From an uncultured Clostridia bacterium (lineage in GTDB: Bacteria; Bacillota; Clostridia; TANB77; CAG-508), in NCBI GenBank assembly GCA_934178475.1, contig CAKPQH010000007.1:1-64000 (forward strand): 64,000 nt of DNA. Direction: 5' to 3'. Below are positions 51,401-59,893 of the stretch, piece by piece. A program made the position numbers and the translations under genes. Numbering within the stretch: position 1 is the first letter of the stretch; each line of letters begins with the position of its first letter. The notes under the pieces are model-generated. The model did not search any database. It worked only from the letters and a program-made list of their open reading frames with translations, and was not told the DNA's origin.

Positions 51401-52041
51401 AAAATGAAAAAAATGAAGAATTAGACACTTCAAAATTCAAATTTAATGAGGAAGAAAAATATTATTGGATAACGTATGATAAGTTAGATAAAATAGGTTG
51501 GTATGAAGTAAAAATATTATCAAAAGATAAAAAAGAATATGTATATAATGTTTATTATAATGGAAATAATCATAATGTAGTAATTAGTAAAAATGTTATA
51601 TATACTTATGAAACTGGAAGAGAAGTGGAAAAAGTTAAAGTAAATGGAGAAGAAGTACTTTTTAAAAAGAATGAAAATGGAGATTATACAATAGAATCTG
51701 AATTGAATCAAGGAGAAAGAACTATTGAAGTTTGGTGCACAGATGGTAGCTATGCAAAGAGACATAATTTTATAAAATATGAAAAAAGTGAGAATGAGGC
51801 ATATTTAACCTTTTTTGGAAAAGCAAGAACAAATCAAAAAAGGATAAGAGTTTATAAAGAAAAAGAAACAAAAAAAGTTACAAAAATAACTGTAAATGGA
51901 GAAGAAATATCATTTAAAGAAGAGAATGAATATTATTATACAGATTTTACTGATATAAAATGGGATACAAAATATATATTAGAAGCAACATTGGATGATG
52001 GAAGTAAAATAAGAACATATTATATACAATACAGTGATTAA
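48490..52041 (+). CDS. Large surface protein: membrane anchor, FGE-like domains, SH3-like repeats
   Basis: An 1183-residue protein. An N-terminal helix (about residues 12-34) is followed by two regions with the FGE-sulfatase/C-type-lectin pattern: a partial one (IPRGYEYKRGNLSNGIVV ... FLWIPYQ) and a complete one (about 280-565: VPVPSGFKYS, YIWVPA, GFYVSEAELG, LMYGAEYDRMLMW, WGLAGNLYEFTAES, LRGGSYK, GSAIGIRTCLYI). After that come several SH3-like repeats of about 70 residues (for example W.GI.VYSEAD and IGYVNAQNL) and a C-terminal beta region with Tyr-rich strands. It is paralogous to the next gene and shares its fold with the hypervariable pilin-like proteins, but its codons show no variable-region signature. 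SH3-like repeats often bind peptidoglycan, so surface retention is plausible. Confidence 0.78.
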   Translation: MKGKRVITGQRLAILFIGIALIAASIIAFAIVKLFGGKKLIQEENVEDLFAKSESSNVSEVCEKKDWGKDIIGSTTKEEVPIPRGYEYKRGNLSNGIVVRETETGSEFLWIPYQKDTSKYSVEEYYKNVDVNEVSPDTIKSINKYNGFYVSLNMNKNIDDLKELSNETYKSYAKQLEDDQNENNKHILSKEEVEQAVAYIEDKKIKLNVGIEAMTIGLYSSLNIAEDTETTVSSNNIVATKASYSTFDRTKISNQIQLATNNNSSSKSNGYYAYVSFNSGKAKVPVPSGFKYSVYNGIVTIQAKDNKNMVYIWVPATIDELNNSKEELRKLYEKYTRTDGESYSLEKGTDKYDAFNNTSEKFSDEFVKSIEKFKGFYVSEAELGNDRDGNPYNRARGMINYSASEQADGGDYYRVSNQSFKGKNLNILIEESNSEKSVVSHLMYGAEYDRMLMWLLKQKTLSEEELLENSTNIGKYKNSEIGKNATAEQSGKFLNGIWGLAGNLYEFTAESMEKDGKSSYVLRGGSYKQAGNEDPIANRRFLEDFVGEEYEDEFDKGSAIGIRTCLYIQPSGVKEGNIKDFDTFENKADYNSNNVEFNKLKEEQSLWVNDWDGIKVYSEADNTKEEIQTLPFATRITVKAKAKYKTSEDFYWAKGEANGVPVYFNCVNGVTKNVGEVLASDENGNDIIINFVSGEPVKRFTDGEIKVWGDLTEEYETVKTDVVTVDAKTVDFKYAEIKIGEKYYWVLANDLRKSKESDIENMKFNIWEETVVRYAKTWEGMTIFDKPDESSNVVGSFGYAEQVPVTGKAKEATNDNLWWAQVSLPENKIGYVNAQNLATEKGFVNVENNRRADNIEKFLKSGQAIRFFDKGLTVYSKPDYSEQAVLKVYSDEGSIKVTGKSMDGVWTSVDTDQGEGYVYSKNLKKTENEYKDNSLIYNVSTSASKNIDEYRLFIGTKDKDSIEKITVKNTENEKNEELDTSKFKFNEEEKYYWITYDKLDKIGWYEVKILSKDKKEYVYNVYYNGNNHNVVISKNVIYTYETGREVEKVKVNGEEVLFKKNENGDYTIESELNQGERTIEVWCTDGSYAKRHNFIKYEKSENEAYLTFFGKARTNQKRIRVYKEKETKKVTKITVNGEEISFKEENEYYYTDFTDIKWDTKYILEATLDDGSKIRTYYIQYSD

Positions 52042-52045
52042 ATAT

Positions 52046-52085
52046 AAGCTTAGATGGAAAGATGTTTTCTATCTAAGCTTTTGTA
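52046..52085 (+). terminator. Terminator between the tandem paralogues
   Basis: AAGCTTAGAT and ATCTAAGCTT with an inner weak stem, followed by TTGTAATTTG. Confidence 0.65.
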
Positions 52086-52095
52086 ATTTGATTTA

Positions 52096-52134
52096 TTACG
52101 ATAGTATTACAATAGTATTAAGTTTTTGTTACAT
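52096..52134 (+). promoter_or_regulatory. Array of 11-bp-phased TTACAA boxes (site 3)
   Basis: TTACGA 52096, TTACAA 52107, TTAAGT 52118, TTACAT 52129, all 11 bp apart. The order of box variants (TTACAA, TTAAGT, TTACAT) is the same as at 46192-46219. Confidence 0.65.
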
Positions 52135-52137
52135 TTA

Positions 52138-52165
52138 TTGCTAAAAATATAAAGTAGTATATAAT
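52138..52165 (+). promoter_or_regulatory. Promoter of the second paralogue
   Basis: TTGCTA (52138-52143) and TATAAT (52160-52165), spacer 16. The weak -35 fits an activator-dependent promoter. Confidence 0.55.
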
Positions 52166-52214
52166 ATTTATGGAGAATTTATATTTGTGTTAAATGCAAA
52201 CAAGGGGGATAATA

Positions 52215-55200
52215 ATGAAAAGTAAAAGAAGGATAATAACAGGACAAAGATTAGCAATAATATTTATAATTGTTGCTATAGTTACAGCAACTTTGGTATC
52301 AATAGCGTTTATAAAAATATTTGGTAAAGCTAAGGAAAATACTATAAGTGAAGCTAGCTACATAGAAGAACTTTTTGCTAGTAATTTACCAGAAGTAAAA
52401 GAAATATGTGAAAAGAAAGAGTGGGGAAATGACATCATTGGAAGTGCAACTAGAGAAGAGATTCCGATTCCAAAAGGGTATGAGTATAAGAAGGGAGATT
52501 TATCAACTGGAATTATAGTAAGAGAGACAGAAACTGGTTCAGAACTTTTGTGGATACCATATCAAGAAGATGCAAGTTCAAATGTAGATGAATATTATAA
52601 AAATGTAAATGAACTTGAACTTGACTCAGATGCTATAAAAAGTATTGATAAATATAATGGATTCTATGTTTATTTAAATATGAACGTTGGAATAAATGAT
52701 TTAAAAGATATCTCTAATGATAAATATCAAAATTATGCTAAACAATTAAATTCAATGGGAAAATATAAGGATACACATATTGTTTCAAAAGATGAAATTG
52801 CACAGATATTAACTTATACAAGTAAAAATAAAATAAATCTTGAAACTGGTGTAGAAGCTATGACAATAGGGTTATATTCTACATTAAATATAGCTAATGA
52901 AGATGATAAGGTATCTAGCAATGTAGTTGCAACAAAAGCAAGTTATGGAACTTTTGATAGAACGAATGTAGGAGTTCAGGTAGCTTCAAATAAAACAAAA
53001 GACAATGATGATGAGCCATCATATGCATATGTAACTGTTAAGGCAGCTAATAAGAATGAAACTGAAGTACCTATACCGTCTGGATTCGAATATTGTGTTA
53101 ATGATGGAATAGTAACAATAAGACAAAAATCAAATAAAAATATGGTATATATTTGGGTACCTGTAAAAAGTGACGATGAGAATACTAAAAATATTGAAGT
53201 ATTAAAAAATGCAAAAAAAGAATTACAAGATATGTATATTAATTATGTTTCAAGTGGTGATGACGATGTACAAGATCCAACAAAAAAGGGATCAGATTTA
53301 TATAAATCATTCAACTATACTGAAGATGATTTTTCAGAAGATTTTAAAAAGAGTATAAATACATATGGTGGATTTTATGTAAGTGAGGCTGAGCTTGGTA
53401 CTGATAGCGAAGGAAATTCTTATAATAAAGCAAGAGGTATGATTAACTATTCTGCAAGTGAAAGACTTGGAGGTGGAGATTACTATAGAGCTTCTAATCA
53501 GAATTTTAATGATCAAAATATAAAGAAATTAATTAGTGAATCATGTAAAGAAGAATCAGTAGTAGGTCATCTTATGTATGGTGCTGAGTATGATATGATT
53601 ATGTGTTGGATAAATAAGACGAATAAAGCAGATAATTATAATTTATTAATAAAAGATAGTACATTGGTAGGAAAATATTCAAATAGTAATATTGGAGCTA
53701 ATGCATCAAAAGAAGCAAGTTCAAAATATTTTAATGGAATATGGGGATTAGCTGGAAATTTATTTGAACGAACAGCTGAAAGATATAAAGAAGATAATAA
53801 TGTTGAATTGGTATTAAGAGGAGGTTCATATAAAAATAAAGGAAATGAATATCCTATGGTATCAAGAAGCTTTATAGATAGTATGGATACTGCAAGAAAA
53901 GATGAAGATATTTATGACAAGGGTTCCGCAATCGGAATAAGATCATGTTTATATATTCAAAATGGTATATCAAAAAAGAGAAAAGTAAGCGAAGATGATG
54001 AATATGATAATAAAATATCTGAAAGTGATAATAATATCAGTTTTAAGAAATTATCTAGTGAAGTTTCAAGATATGTAAAAAATTGGGATGGATTAAAAAT
54101 ATATGAAAGTGCAGATGATACGAAAGAACCTATTTCTACAGAAGGATTTGCAACTAGAATTGTTGTAACAGAAAAAGCAGAAGAGTTTAGCGCACCAGGA
54201 TTATTTTGGGGAAAAGGTAAAGTAGAAGGAAAAGGAAATGAAGTCTACTTTAATTGCATGGATTTATGTGAATTAAGAAATGAAAATACAGTAAATAATG
54301 TAGAGTTTATAATTGGAGAAGAAGTTAAAAGATATTATGATGATAAAATAGAAGCATATGAAAAACCAGATCTAAATAGTAATCATGTTACATTAAATAG
54401 TGAGATTATAATAATTTGTGGAAAATCAACTAATATGGAATGGGCAAAAGTAATAAATGAAAATAAAGTATATTATGTACAATCTCAGAATTTAAGATTA
54501 AGTGCAGAAAAAAATATAGATGGAATAAGCTTTTTGATTTGGGATTGGACTGAACCAAGATATATAAAGGTATGGGATAGTGTTAAAATATATGAAAAAC
54601 CTAATGAATCATCTAATGTTATAATGGAACTAACAGAAAGTGATGCAGTTTGGGTTTCTGCTAAAGCTAAAGACGCTACAAATAGTGATTTACAATGGGC
54701 AAGAGTTGAACTTCAAGACAATAAAAAGGGATATATAAATGCTAATTGCTTAACTAAAGGTGATGAGATAGATGGTGTTGTATTTGCTAAAGCTAAAGAG
54801 AGTACAAAAAGATGGTATAGTGGATTAACATTATATAAGAGCCCTAAAGATGATGCGGAGAAAACTAAAGTTGAATATAGTGGAGAAATTGAAGTACTTG
54901 GAAAATCAGCAGATGGAAATTGGGCAATGGTGAGTACAGGAGAAGTATTATATGTAAAAGTAAATGAATTGTTAGGAGTACCTTTTGTATATAGAGATGC
55001 AGTAAAAAAATATTACCATAGTGATTTAACTCTTTATGATAATGTACCAAATGGAAGTACATCAAAACTTCAAGGGCATGGTGAAGTAACAGTTATTGGA
55101 GTATCTGTTATGGATTGGAACTATTCTGTTATAGAAAATGATGGATATAAATATGTTAAAACATCTGATTTGAAAGATACTGCATATGTTGAACCAAAGC

Positions 55201-55871
55201 AAAATACAGATAATAACAATAATAGTGGTAATGAAGATAATTATGAAAAGAATAAAGATGTAGTAAATGGAATAGAGTTTACAGCATATTCGAAAACAAG
55301 ATATGCAAATAATTGGAGAGAAATAAAAATATATGAAAAACCTAGTAGCTCGAGTAAGATATTAGCTACATATGATATGGCAGATGAGGTAAAGGTAACT
55401 GCCAAATCAACAAATGGACGATGGGCAAGAGTAAAAAAAGGAAACTATACAGGATATGTTTTGACCAGTGGATTGTCAGAAGGAGAAAAGGTAGGAGATA
55501 AAATAATAATATCTGCTACAGCAAGAACAAGGTATATAGACGAATCTACAGCAGTATATGATAAGCCAGGTGGTAAAAAAGTACTAACGACATCTAGCAT
55601 ACAGGATATTCCTACAAAAGAGTGTGGAAAATCTACGGATAAGAAATGGAGTAGAATAATTGAAGGTGGAAAATATAGATATGTACTTTCAGAAAAATTG
55701 CATAATGTACAGAAAAAGAAATTTGAGATTAAATCATTAAAGGGAATAAAAATTAATGGAGTAGAAATGTTATTTACCAGAACAGAAAATGGAGAGATTA
55801 ATATGAATAATCTTAATATGGAAAAACTAGATACAGAAAAATATAATGTTGAAGTAACTTATGAAGAATAA
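52215..55871 (+). CDS. Large surface protein: membrane anchor, FGE-like domains, SH3-like repeats (second paralogue)
   Basis: A 1218-residue paralogue of the preceding gene with the same order: basic N-terminus and helix (ITGQRLAIIFIIVAIVTATLV), IPIPKGYEYKKGDLS, a full FGE/C-type-lectin-like domain (IPSGFEYCVNDGIVTI, YIWVPVKS, GFYVSEAELGTDSEG, LMYGAEYDMIMCWI, WGLAGNLFERTAE, LRGGSYKNKGNEYP, GSAIGIRSCLYIQ), then more SH3-like repeats than its partner (W..VKIYEKP type, about residues 630-1160). A low-complexity Asn/Asp linker sits near 1010. I chose ATG 52215 behind AAGGGGG. It has its own promoter with phased boxes. The parts that differ most from the paralogue are between LRGGSY and GSAIG, the same place as the variable regions of the pilin-like targets. 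Confidence 0.78.
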   Translation: MKSKRRIITGQRLAIIFIIVAIVTATLVSIAFIKIFGKAKENTISEASYIEELFASNLPEVKEICEKKEWGNDIIGSATREEIPIPKGYEYKKGDLSTGIIVRETETGSELLWIPYQEDASSNVDEYYKNVNELELDSDAIKSIDKYNGFYVYLNMNVGINDLKDISNDKYQNYAKQLNSMGKYKDTHIVSKDEIAQILTYTSKNKINLETGVEAMTIGLYSTLNIANEDDKVSSNVVATKASYGTFDRTNVGVQVASNKTKDNDDEPSYAYVTVKAANKNETEVPIPSGFEYCVNDGIVTIRQKSNKNMVYIWVPVKSDDENTKNIEVLKNAKKELQDMYINYVSSGDDDVQDPTKKGSDLYKSFNYTEDDFSEDFKKSINTYGGFYVSEAELGTDSEGNSYNKARGMINYSASERLGGGDYYRASNQNFNDQNIKKLISESCKEESVVGHLMYGAEYDMIMCWINKTNKADNYNLLIKDSTLVGKYSNSNIGANASKEASSKYFNGIWGLAGNLFERTAERYKEDNNVELVLRGGSYKNKGNEYPMVSRSFIDSMDTARKDEDIYDKGSAIGIRSCLYIQNGISKKRKVSEDDEYDNKISESDNNISFKKLSSEVSRYVKNWDGLKIYESADDTKEPISTEGFATRIVVTEKAEEFSAPGLFWGKGKVEGKGNEVYFNCMDLCELRNENTVNNVEFIIGEEVKRYYDDKIEAYEKPDLNSNHVTLNSEIIIICGKSTNMEWAKVINENKVYYVQSQNLRLSAEKNIDGISFLIWDWTEPRYIKVWDSVKIYEKPNESSNVIMELTESDAVWVSAKAKDATNSDLQWARVELQDNKKGYINANCLTKGDEIDGVVFAKAKESTKRWYSGLTLYKSPKDDAEKTKVEYSGEIEVLGKSADGNWAMVSTGEVLYVKVNELLGVPFVYRDAVKKYYHSDLTLYDNVPNGSTSKLQGHGEVTVIGVSVMDWNYSVIENDGYKYVKTSDLKDTAYVEPKQNTDNNNNSGNEDNYEKNKDVVNGIEFTAYSKTRYANNWREIKIYEKPSSSSKILATYDMADEVKVTAKSTNGRWARVKKGNYTGYVLTSGLSEGEKVGDKIIISATARTRYIDESTAVYDKPGGKKVLTTSSIQDIPTKECGKSTDKKWSRIIEGGKYRYVLSEKLHNVQKKKFEIKSLKGIKINGVEMLFTRTENGEINMNNLNMEKLDTEKYNVEVTYEE

Positions 55872-55902
55872 AGTATTATACAGAAGCTGAATAAAATAAT
55901 AA

Positions 55903-55968
55903 ATCCCCTATCTTAAATAGAGATAGGGGATAAAAAATAGAAGTAGGATTAAACTTACTTCTTATTTT
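55903..55968. terminator. Hairpins between convergent 52215 gene and rpmB
   Basis: ATCCCCTATCT/AGATAGGGGAT (55903-55931) is a perfect 11-bp stem with a T-rich side on the minus strand. A second hairpin (GAAGTAGG with CTTACTTC, from about 55939) is followed by TTATTTTTA on the plus strand. Confidence 0.65.
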
Positions 55969-55974
55969 TATATC

Positions 55975-56175
55975 TTATGATACTCTTTTTACTTTTCCAT
56001 TTCTTAAACATTTAGCGCATACATGAACTCTTTTAACTTCACCATCAATTTCAGCTTTTACACTTCTTAAGTTTGGTTTCCAAGTACGTGGAGCACGTTT
56101 ACTTATATGTGAACGAGTAATGCTTAGTTTATTTCCATGAACAGGTTCTTTTTGACATATTGCACATTTTGCCAT
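55975..56175 (-). CDS. rpmB: 50S ribosomal protein L28
   Basis: A 66-residue ribosomal protein. MAKCAICQKEPVHGNKLSITRSHISKRAPRTWKPNL is typical, with zinc-ribbon cysteines C4 and C7 (CAIC) and the C-terminal CAKC pair, so it is the zinc-binding (C+) form. GGAGGTGCAATT lies before the ATG at 56175 on the minus strand; an upstream in-frame ATG at 56187 has no site. Confidence 0.95.
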   Translation of the reverse strand: MAKCAICQKEPVHGNKLSITRSHISKRAPRTWKPNLRSVKAEIDGEVKRVHVCAKCLRNGKVKRVS

Positions 56176-56279
56176 GATAAATTGCACCTCCTAATAATCT
56201 TAAATAAAATTGACTAATAACAATTTTAACATAAAAAATATAAAAATACAAGACATTTTAAAAAAATCTTGAATTTTTG

Positions 56280-56307
56280 TTGCATTTTAATAAAAATGTG
56301 ATATAAT
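56280..56307 (+). promoter_or_regulatory. Promoter of tig-clpP-clpX
   Basis: TTGCAT (56280-56285), 16-base spacer, TATAAT (56302-56307) with extended -10 TGA. Confidence 0.65.
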
Positions 56308-56363
56308 ATTAAAGCGTATAAAAGATAAATAGTACGATAAAAGCAATTGAAAGGAAGATTTAG

Positions 56364-57743
56364 ATGAATTGTAAGGTAGAAAAAACAAAAAACGCTAATG
56401 AAGTAAAATTAGAAATAACAATAGAGGCAGAAAAATTTGAAAATGCTATAAAAAAAGTTTATTTCCAAAATGTTAAATATTTTAATATACCAGGATTTAG
56501 AAAAGGAAAAGCACCTCAAAATATAGTAGAAAGATATTATGGAAAAGAAATATTCTATGAAGATGCATTTAATGATGTAGTACCTGCTGAATATGAAAAA
56601 GCTTTAGAAGATAATAAAATAGAAGCAGTAAGTAGACCACAAATAGATATAGTAACTATGGAAAAAGGTAAAGATTTAGTATTTACTGCAGTAGTTGCAA
56701 CAAAGCCTGAAGTAAAAGTAGAAAAATATAAAGGTATAGAAATTGATAAAATAGAGTATAATGTATCTGATAAAGACATCGAAAATGAACTTAAAACAAT
56801 GCAAGAAAAGAATGCTAGAATAGTAACAGTTGATGATAGAGCAGTTGATAATAAAGATATAACTGTTATAGATTTTGAAGGATTTGTAGATGGAGTTGCT
56901 TTTGAAGGTGGAAAAGCTGAGAAACATGAATTAGAAATAGGAAGTGGATCTTTCATTCCTGGATTCGAAGATCAAGTAATTGGTATGAAAATAGGAGAAG
57001 AAAAAGATATTAAAGTAACATTCCCTAAAGAATATTTCTCAAAAGATTTAGCTGGAAAAGATGCAACATTTAAAGTTAAACTTCATGAAATAAAGAAAAA
57101 AGAAATGCCTAAATTAGATGATGAATTTGCTAAAGATGTTAGTGAATTTGATACATTAGCAGAATTAAAAAATAGTATAAAAGAAAGACTTACAAAACAA
57201 AACGAAGATAGAGAAAAATATGAAAAACAAGAAGCTGTAATGAAAGTAATTTGTGATGAATTAAAAGCTGATATTCCAAGTGGAATGGTAGAAATGGAAA
57301 TTGATAACATGATAAGAGATATGGAACAAAGAATGTCTTATCAAGGATTGACTATGGATAAATATCTTAAAATGTTAAATCAAACAGAAGCAGATTTTAG
57401 AAAACAATGTGAGCCACAAGCAATAGAAGCAATTAAATCAAGACTTGCTTTAGAAGCAATAATTAAAGCTGAAAATATTGAAGTATCTGATAAAGAATTA
57501 AAAGAAAAAATAAAAGAAATGTCTGAAGCATATGGTAAAAAATCAGATGAACTTTCAAAAAATGAAAACATTGTAAATTACATAAAAGAAGGAATCAAGA
57601 GTGAAAAAGCAATGGACATATTAGTTAAAAATGCTAAAATAAAAAAAGAAACAGTTAAAAAAGAAACTAAGAAAGAAACAAAAACTGAAGAAAAGAAAGA
57701 AAGCAAAACAACAAAATCTAAAACAACAAAAAAAGCTGAATAA
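56364..57743 (+). CDS. tig: Trigger factor
   Basis: A ribosome-associated chaperone and peptidyl-prolyl isomerase. The N-terminal ribosome-binding domain carries PGFRKGKAP, the ribosome-docking loop (consensus GFRxGxxP), followed by IVERYYGKEIF. The FKBP-type domain (about 155-245) begins DITVIDFEGFVDGVAFEGGKAE. The helical C-terminal arms follow. An extra Lys/Thr/Glu-rich tail of about 30 residues follows the normal end. It is first in the tig-clpP-clpX operon, as in most Firmicutes. Confidence 0.95.
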   Translation: MNCKVEKTKNANEVKLEITIEAEKFENAIKKVYFQNVKYFNIPGFRKGKAPQNIVERYYGKEIFYEDAFNDVVPAEYEKALEDNKIEAVSRPQIDIVTMEKGKDLVFTAVVATKPEVKVEKYKGIEIDKIEYNVSDKDIENELKTMQEKNARIVTVDDRAVDNKDITVIDFEGFVDGVAFEGGKAEKHELEIGSGSFIPGFEDQVIGMKIGEEKDIKVTFPKEYFSKDLAGKDATFKVKLHEIKKKEMPKLDDEFAKDVSEFDTLAELKNSIKERLTKQNEDREKYEKQEAVMKVICDELKADIPSGMVEMEIDNMIRDMEQRMSYQGLTMDKYLKMLNQTEADFRKQCEPQAIEAIKSRLALEAIIKAENIEVSDKELKEKIKEMSEAYGKKSDELSKNENIVNYIKEGIKSEKAMDILVKNAKIKKETVKKETKKETKTEEKKESKTTKSKTTKKAE

Positions 57744-57754
57744 TTAAGAAAGGA

Positions 57755-57800
57755 GGGTGTTTTTAAAATATAAAAATTTTAAAAGCACTCTTTTATTTTA
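57755..57800 (+). terminator. Hairpin between tig and clpP
   Basis: AGGGTGTTTTTAAAAT pairs with ATTTTAAAAGCACTCT through two G-U pairs, followed by TTTATTTT. It may attenuate clpP-clpX relative to tig. Confidence 0.6.
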
Positions 57801-57827
57801 AATCTAATTTTTAAGGAGGAAAAAACT

Positions 57828-58433
57828 ATGTTAGAAAAAGATAGCTTAGTACCATACGTAATTGAGCAAACAAGTAAAGGAGAAAGATCATATGATATAT
57901 TCTCTAGATTATTAAAAGATAGAATAATTTTTTTAGGAGAAGAAGTAAATGCAACAACTGCTAGTCTAGTTATAGCACAAATGTTATTTCTAGAATCAGA
58001 GGATCCAGATAAAGAAATTTATTTCTATATAAATTCACCTGGAGGAAGTGTAACAGATGGATTAGCGATTGTAGATACAATGAACTATATAAAATGTCCA
58101 GTAAGTACATTTTGCTTAGGATTAGCTGCAAGTTTTGGTGCAGTTCTTTTGGCAAATGGAGAAAAAGGAAAGAGATTTGCCATGCCAAATGCTGAAATAT
58201 TAATACATCAGCCATTAATTGGAGGACATGGAATTTCAGGACAAACAACAGATATAAAAATTCATGCTGATCAAATGATAAAAACAAGAGAAAGATTAAC
58301 AAAAATATTAGCAGATAGGACTGGAAAACCAATAGAACAAGTAATGAAAGATACAGAAAGAGATAATTACATGACAGCTGAAGAAGCATTAGAATATGGT
58401 TTAATTGATGAAATTTTATACAAAAGGAAATAA
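57828..58433 (+). CDS. clpP: ATP-dependent Clp protease proteolytic subunit ClpP
   Basis: The serine peptidase chamber that partners with ClpX. S102 lies in the nucleophile block LGLAASFGA, H127 in LIHQP, and the catalytic Asp in the DTERDN block. INSPGGSVTDGLAI forms the oxyanion-side strand. Length 201. AGGAGG precedes the ATG. The normal block is GMAASM; here it is GLAASF, a conservative change. Confidence 0.95.
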   Translation: MLEKDSLVPYVIEQTSKGERSYDIFSRLLKDRIIFLGEEVNATTASLVIAQMLFLESEDPDKEIYFYINSPGGSVTDGLAIVDTMNYIKCPVSTFCLGLAASFGAVLLANGEKGKRFAMPNAEILIHQPLIGGHGISGQTTDIKIHADQMIKTRERLTKILADRTGKPIEQVMKDTERDNYMTAEEALEYGLIDEILYKRK

Positions 58434-58449
58434 GTAAAGGAGTAGATTT

Positions 58450-59757
58450 ATGGCAAAGAATGATTCTATAAAAAATGTAAGATGTTCGTTTTGTGGAAAA
58501 CCACAAGAGAGCGTAAGAAGAATAATTGCTGGTCCTGGTGTGTATATTTGTGATGAATGTATAGCTTTATGTAATGGGATAATGGAAGAGGGAGATTTCG
58601 AGGATGAATCAATTGAGCTTAATGGTTTAGAGGAAATACCTAGTCCAAAAGAAATTAAGAAAATATTAGATGATTATGTTATAGGACAAGAGGAAGCAAA
58701 AAAAGTACTTTCTGTTGCTGTATATAATCATTATAAAAGAATAAATTATGAAAAAGAAGAAAAAAAGGAAGATGTAGAAATACAAAAAAGTAATATATTG
58801 CTTCTTGGACCAACAGGATGTGGAAAAACATTGCTTGCAAGTACTTTAGCTAAAATATTAAATGTACCATTTGCGATAGCTGATGCTACAACACTTACAG
58901 AAGCTGGATATGTTGGAGAGGATGTTGAAAATATCCTTTTAAAATTAATTCAAGCAGCCGATGGAGATGTATCAAAAGCAGAAAAAGGTATAATATATAT
59001 TGATGAGATAGATAAGATAACAAGAAAATCTGAAAATCCTTCTATAACAAGAGATGTAAGTGGAGAAGGTGTACAACAAGCGCTACTTAAAATTGTTGAG
59101 GGTACAGTTGCATCAGTTCCACCACAAGGAGGAAGAAAACACCCTCATCAAGAACTAATACAAATAAATACAGCAAATATATTATTTATTTGTGGAGGTG
59201 CATTTGAAGGTCTTGAAAAAATAATTCAAGATAGAACAGGAAAGAAAATGATTGGATTTGGAACAAAAATTCAAAGCAATAAAGAGATAAGCAAATACAA
59301 AGTATTTGAAGAATTATTACCTCAGGATTTATTAAGATATGGATTAATACCAGAATTTATAGGAAGACTTCCTATTGTTGCAACTTTAAAAGAGCTAGAT
59401 AAAGAAGCATTAAAGAGAATTTTAGTAGAACCTAAAAATGCATTAGTAAAACAATATAAAAAACTATTTGAAATAGATAATGTTGAATTAGAATTTTCAG
59501 ATGAAGCAATAGGTGCTATAGTAGATAAAGCTATAGAAAGAAAAACAGGAGCAAGAGGTCTAAGATCAATTATTGAAGAAATAATGACTGATATAATGTT
59601 TGAAATACCTTCAAATCCTAATATTGAGAAATGTATTATAACAGAGGAAACAGTCATAAATAAAAAAGATCCTGATGTTATAATAAACGAAACTAGAAGT
59701 ATAAAAAAAGAAGAAAAGAAAATAAAAAAAGCAAGTCCAAAAAAGGAAACTGCTTAA
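58450..59757 (+). CDS. clpX: ATP-dependent Clp protease ATP-binding subunit ClpX
   Basis: The AAA+ unfoldase of ClpXP. Zinc-binding domain C12, C15, C34, C37. Walker A GPTGCGKT at 120-127, Walker B IIYIDEIDKI, the pore loop TEAGYVGEDVEN, and sensor-2 GARGLRSI. A 15-residue Lys-rich tail extends beyond the usual end. It follows clpP by 16 bases. Confidence 0.96.
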   Translation: MAKNDSIKNVRCSFCGKPQESVRRIIAGPGVYICDECIALCNGIMEEGDFEDESIELNGLEEIPSPKEIKKILDDYVIGQEEAKKVLSVAVYNHYKRINYEKEEKKEDVEIQKSNILLLGPTGCGKTLLASTLAKILNVPFAIADATTLTEAGYVGEDVENILLKLIQAADGDVSKAEKGIIYIDEIDKITRKSENPSITRDVSGEGVQQALLKIVEGTVASVPPQGGRKHPHQELIQINTANILFICGGAFEGLEKIIQDRTGKKMIGFGTKIQSNKEISKYKVFEELLPQDLLRYGLIPEFIGRLPIVATLKELDKEALKRILVEPKNALVKQYKKLFEIDNVELEFSDEAIGAIVDKAIERKTGARGLRSIIEEIMTDIMFEIPSNPNIEKCIITEETVINKKDPDVIINETRSIKKEEKKIKKASPKKETA

Positions 59758-59765
59758 ATATAAAT

Positions 59766-59815
59766 AAAAACTCTAAATATTATTTAGTAAAAATGATATT
59801 TAGAGTTTTTTATTT
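59766..59815 (+). terminator. Terminator after clpX
   Basis: AAAACTCTAAATAT and ATATTTAGAGTTTT, followed by TTTATTTTT. Confidence 0.85.
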
Positions 59816-59893
59816 TTAAATAATTTAGTAGGGTCAGGCACTTTTATTTTTTTATTACATATAATTTATGTATAAGAAAGTTGAGGTGCAAGT

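Noticed and set aside
48490..55871. Additional DGR variable regions in the two large FGE-like proteins
   Set aside because: The codons between LRGGSY and GSAIG are ordinary A/T-ending ones, without the NNC enrichment seen in VR1-VR3.
59831..59841. GGGTCAGGCAC near sigK as a fifth REP element
   Set aside because: It resembles one arm of another REP family, but no inverted partner is present. At best it is a decayed half-site.
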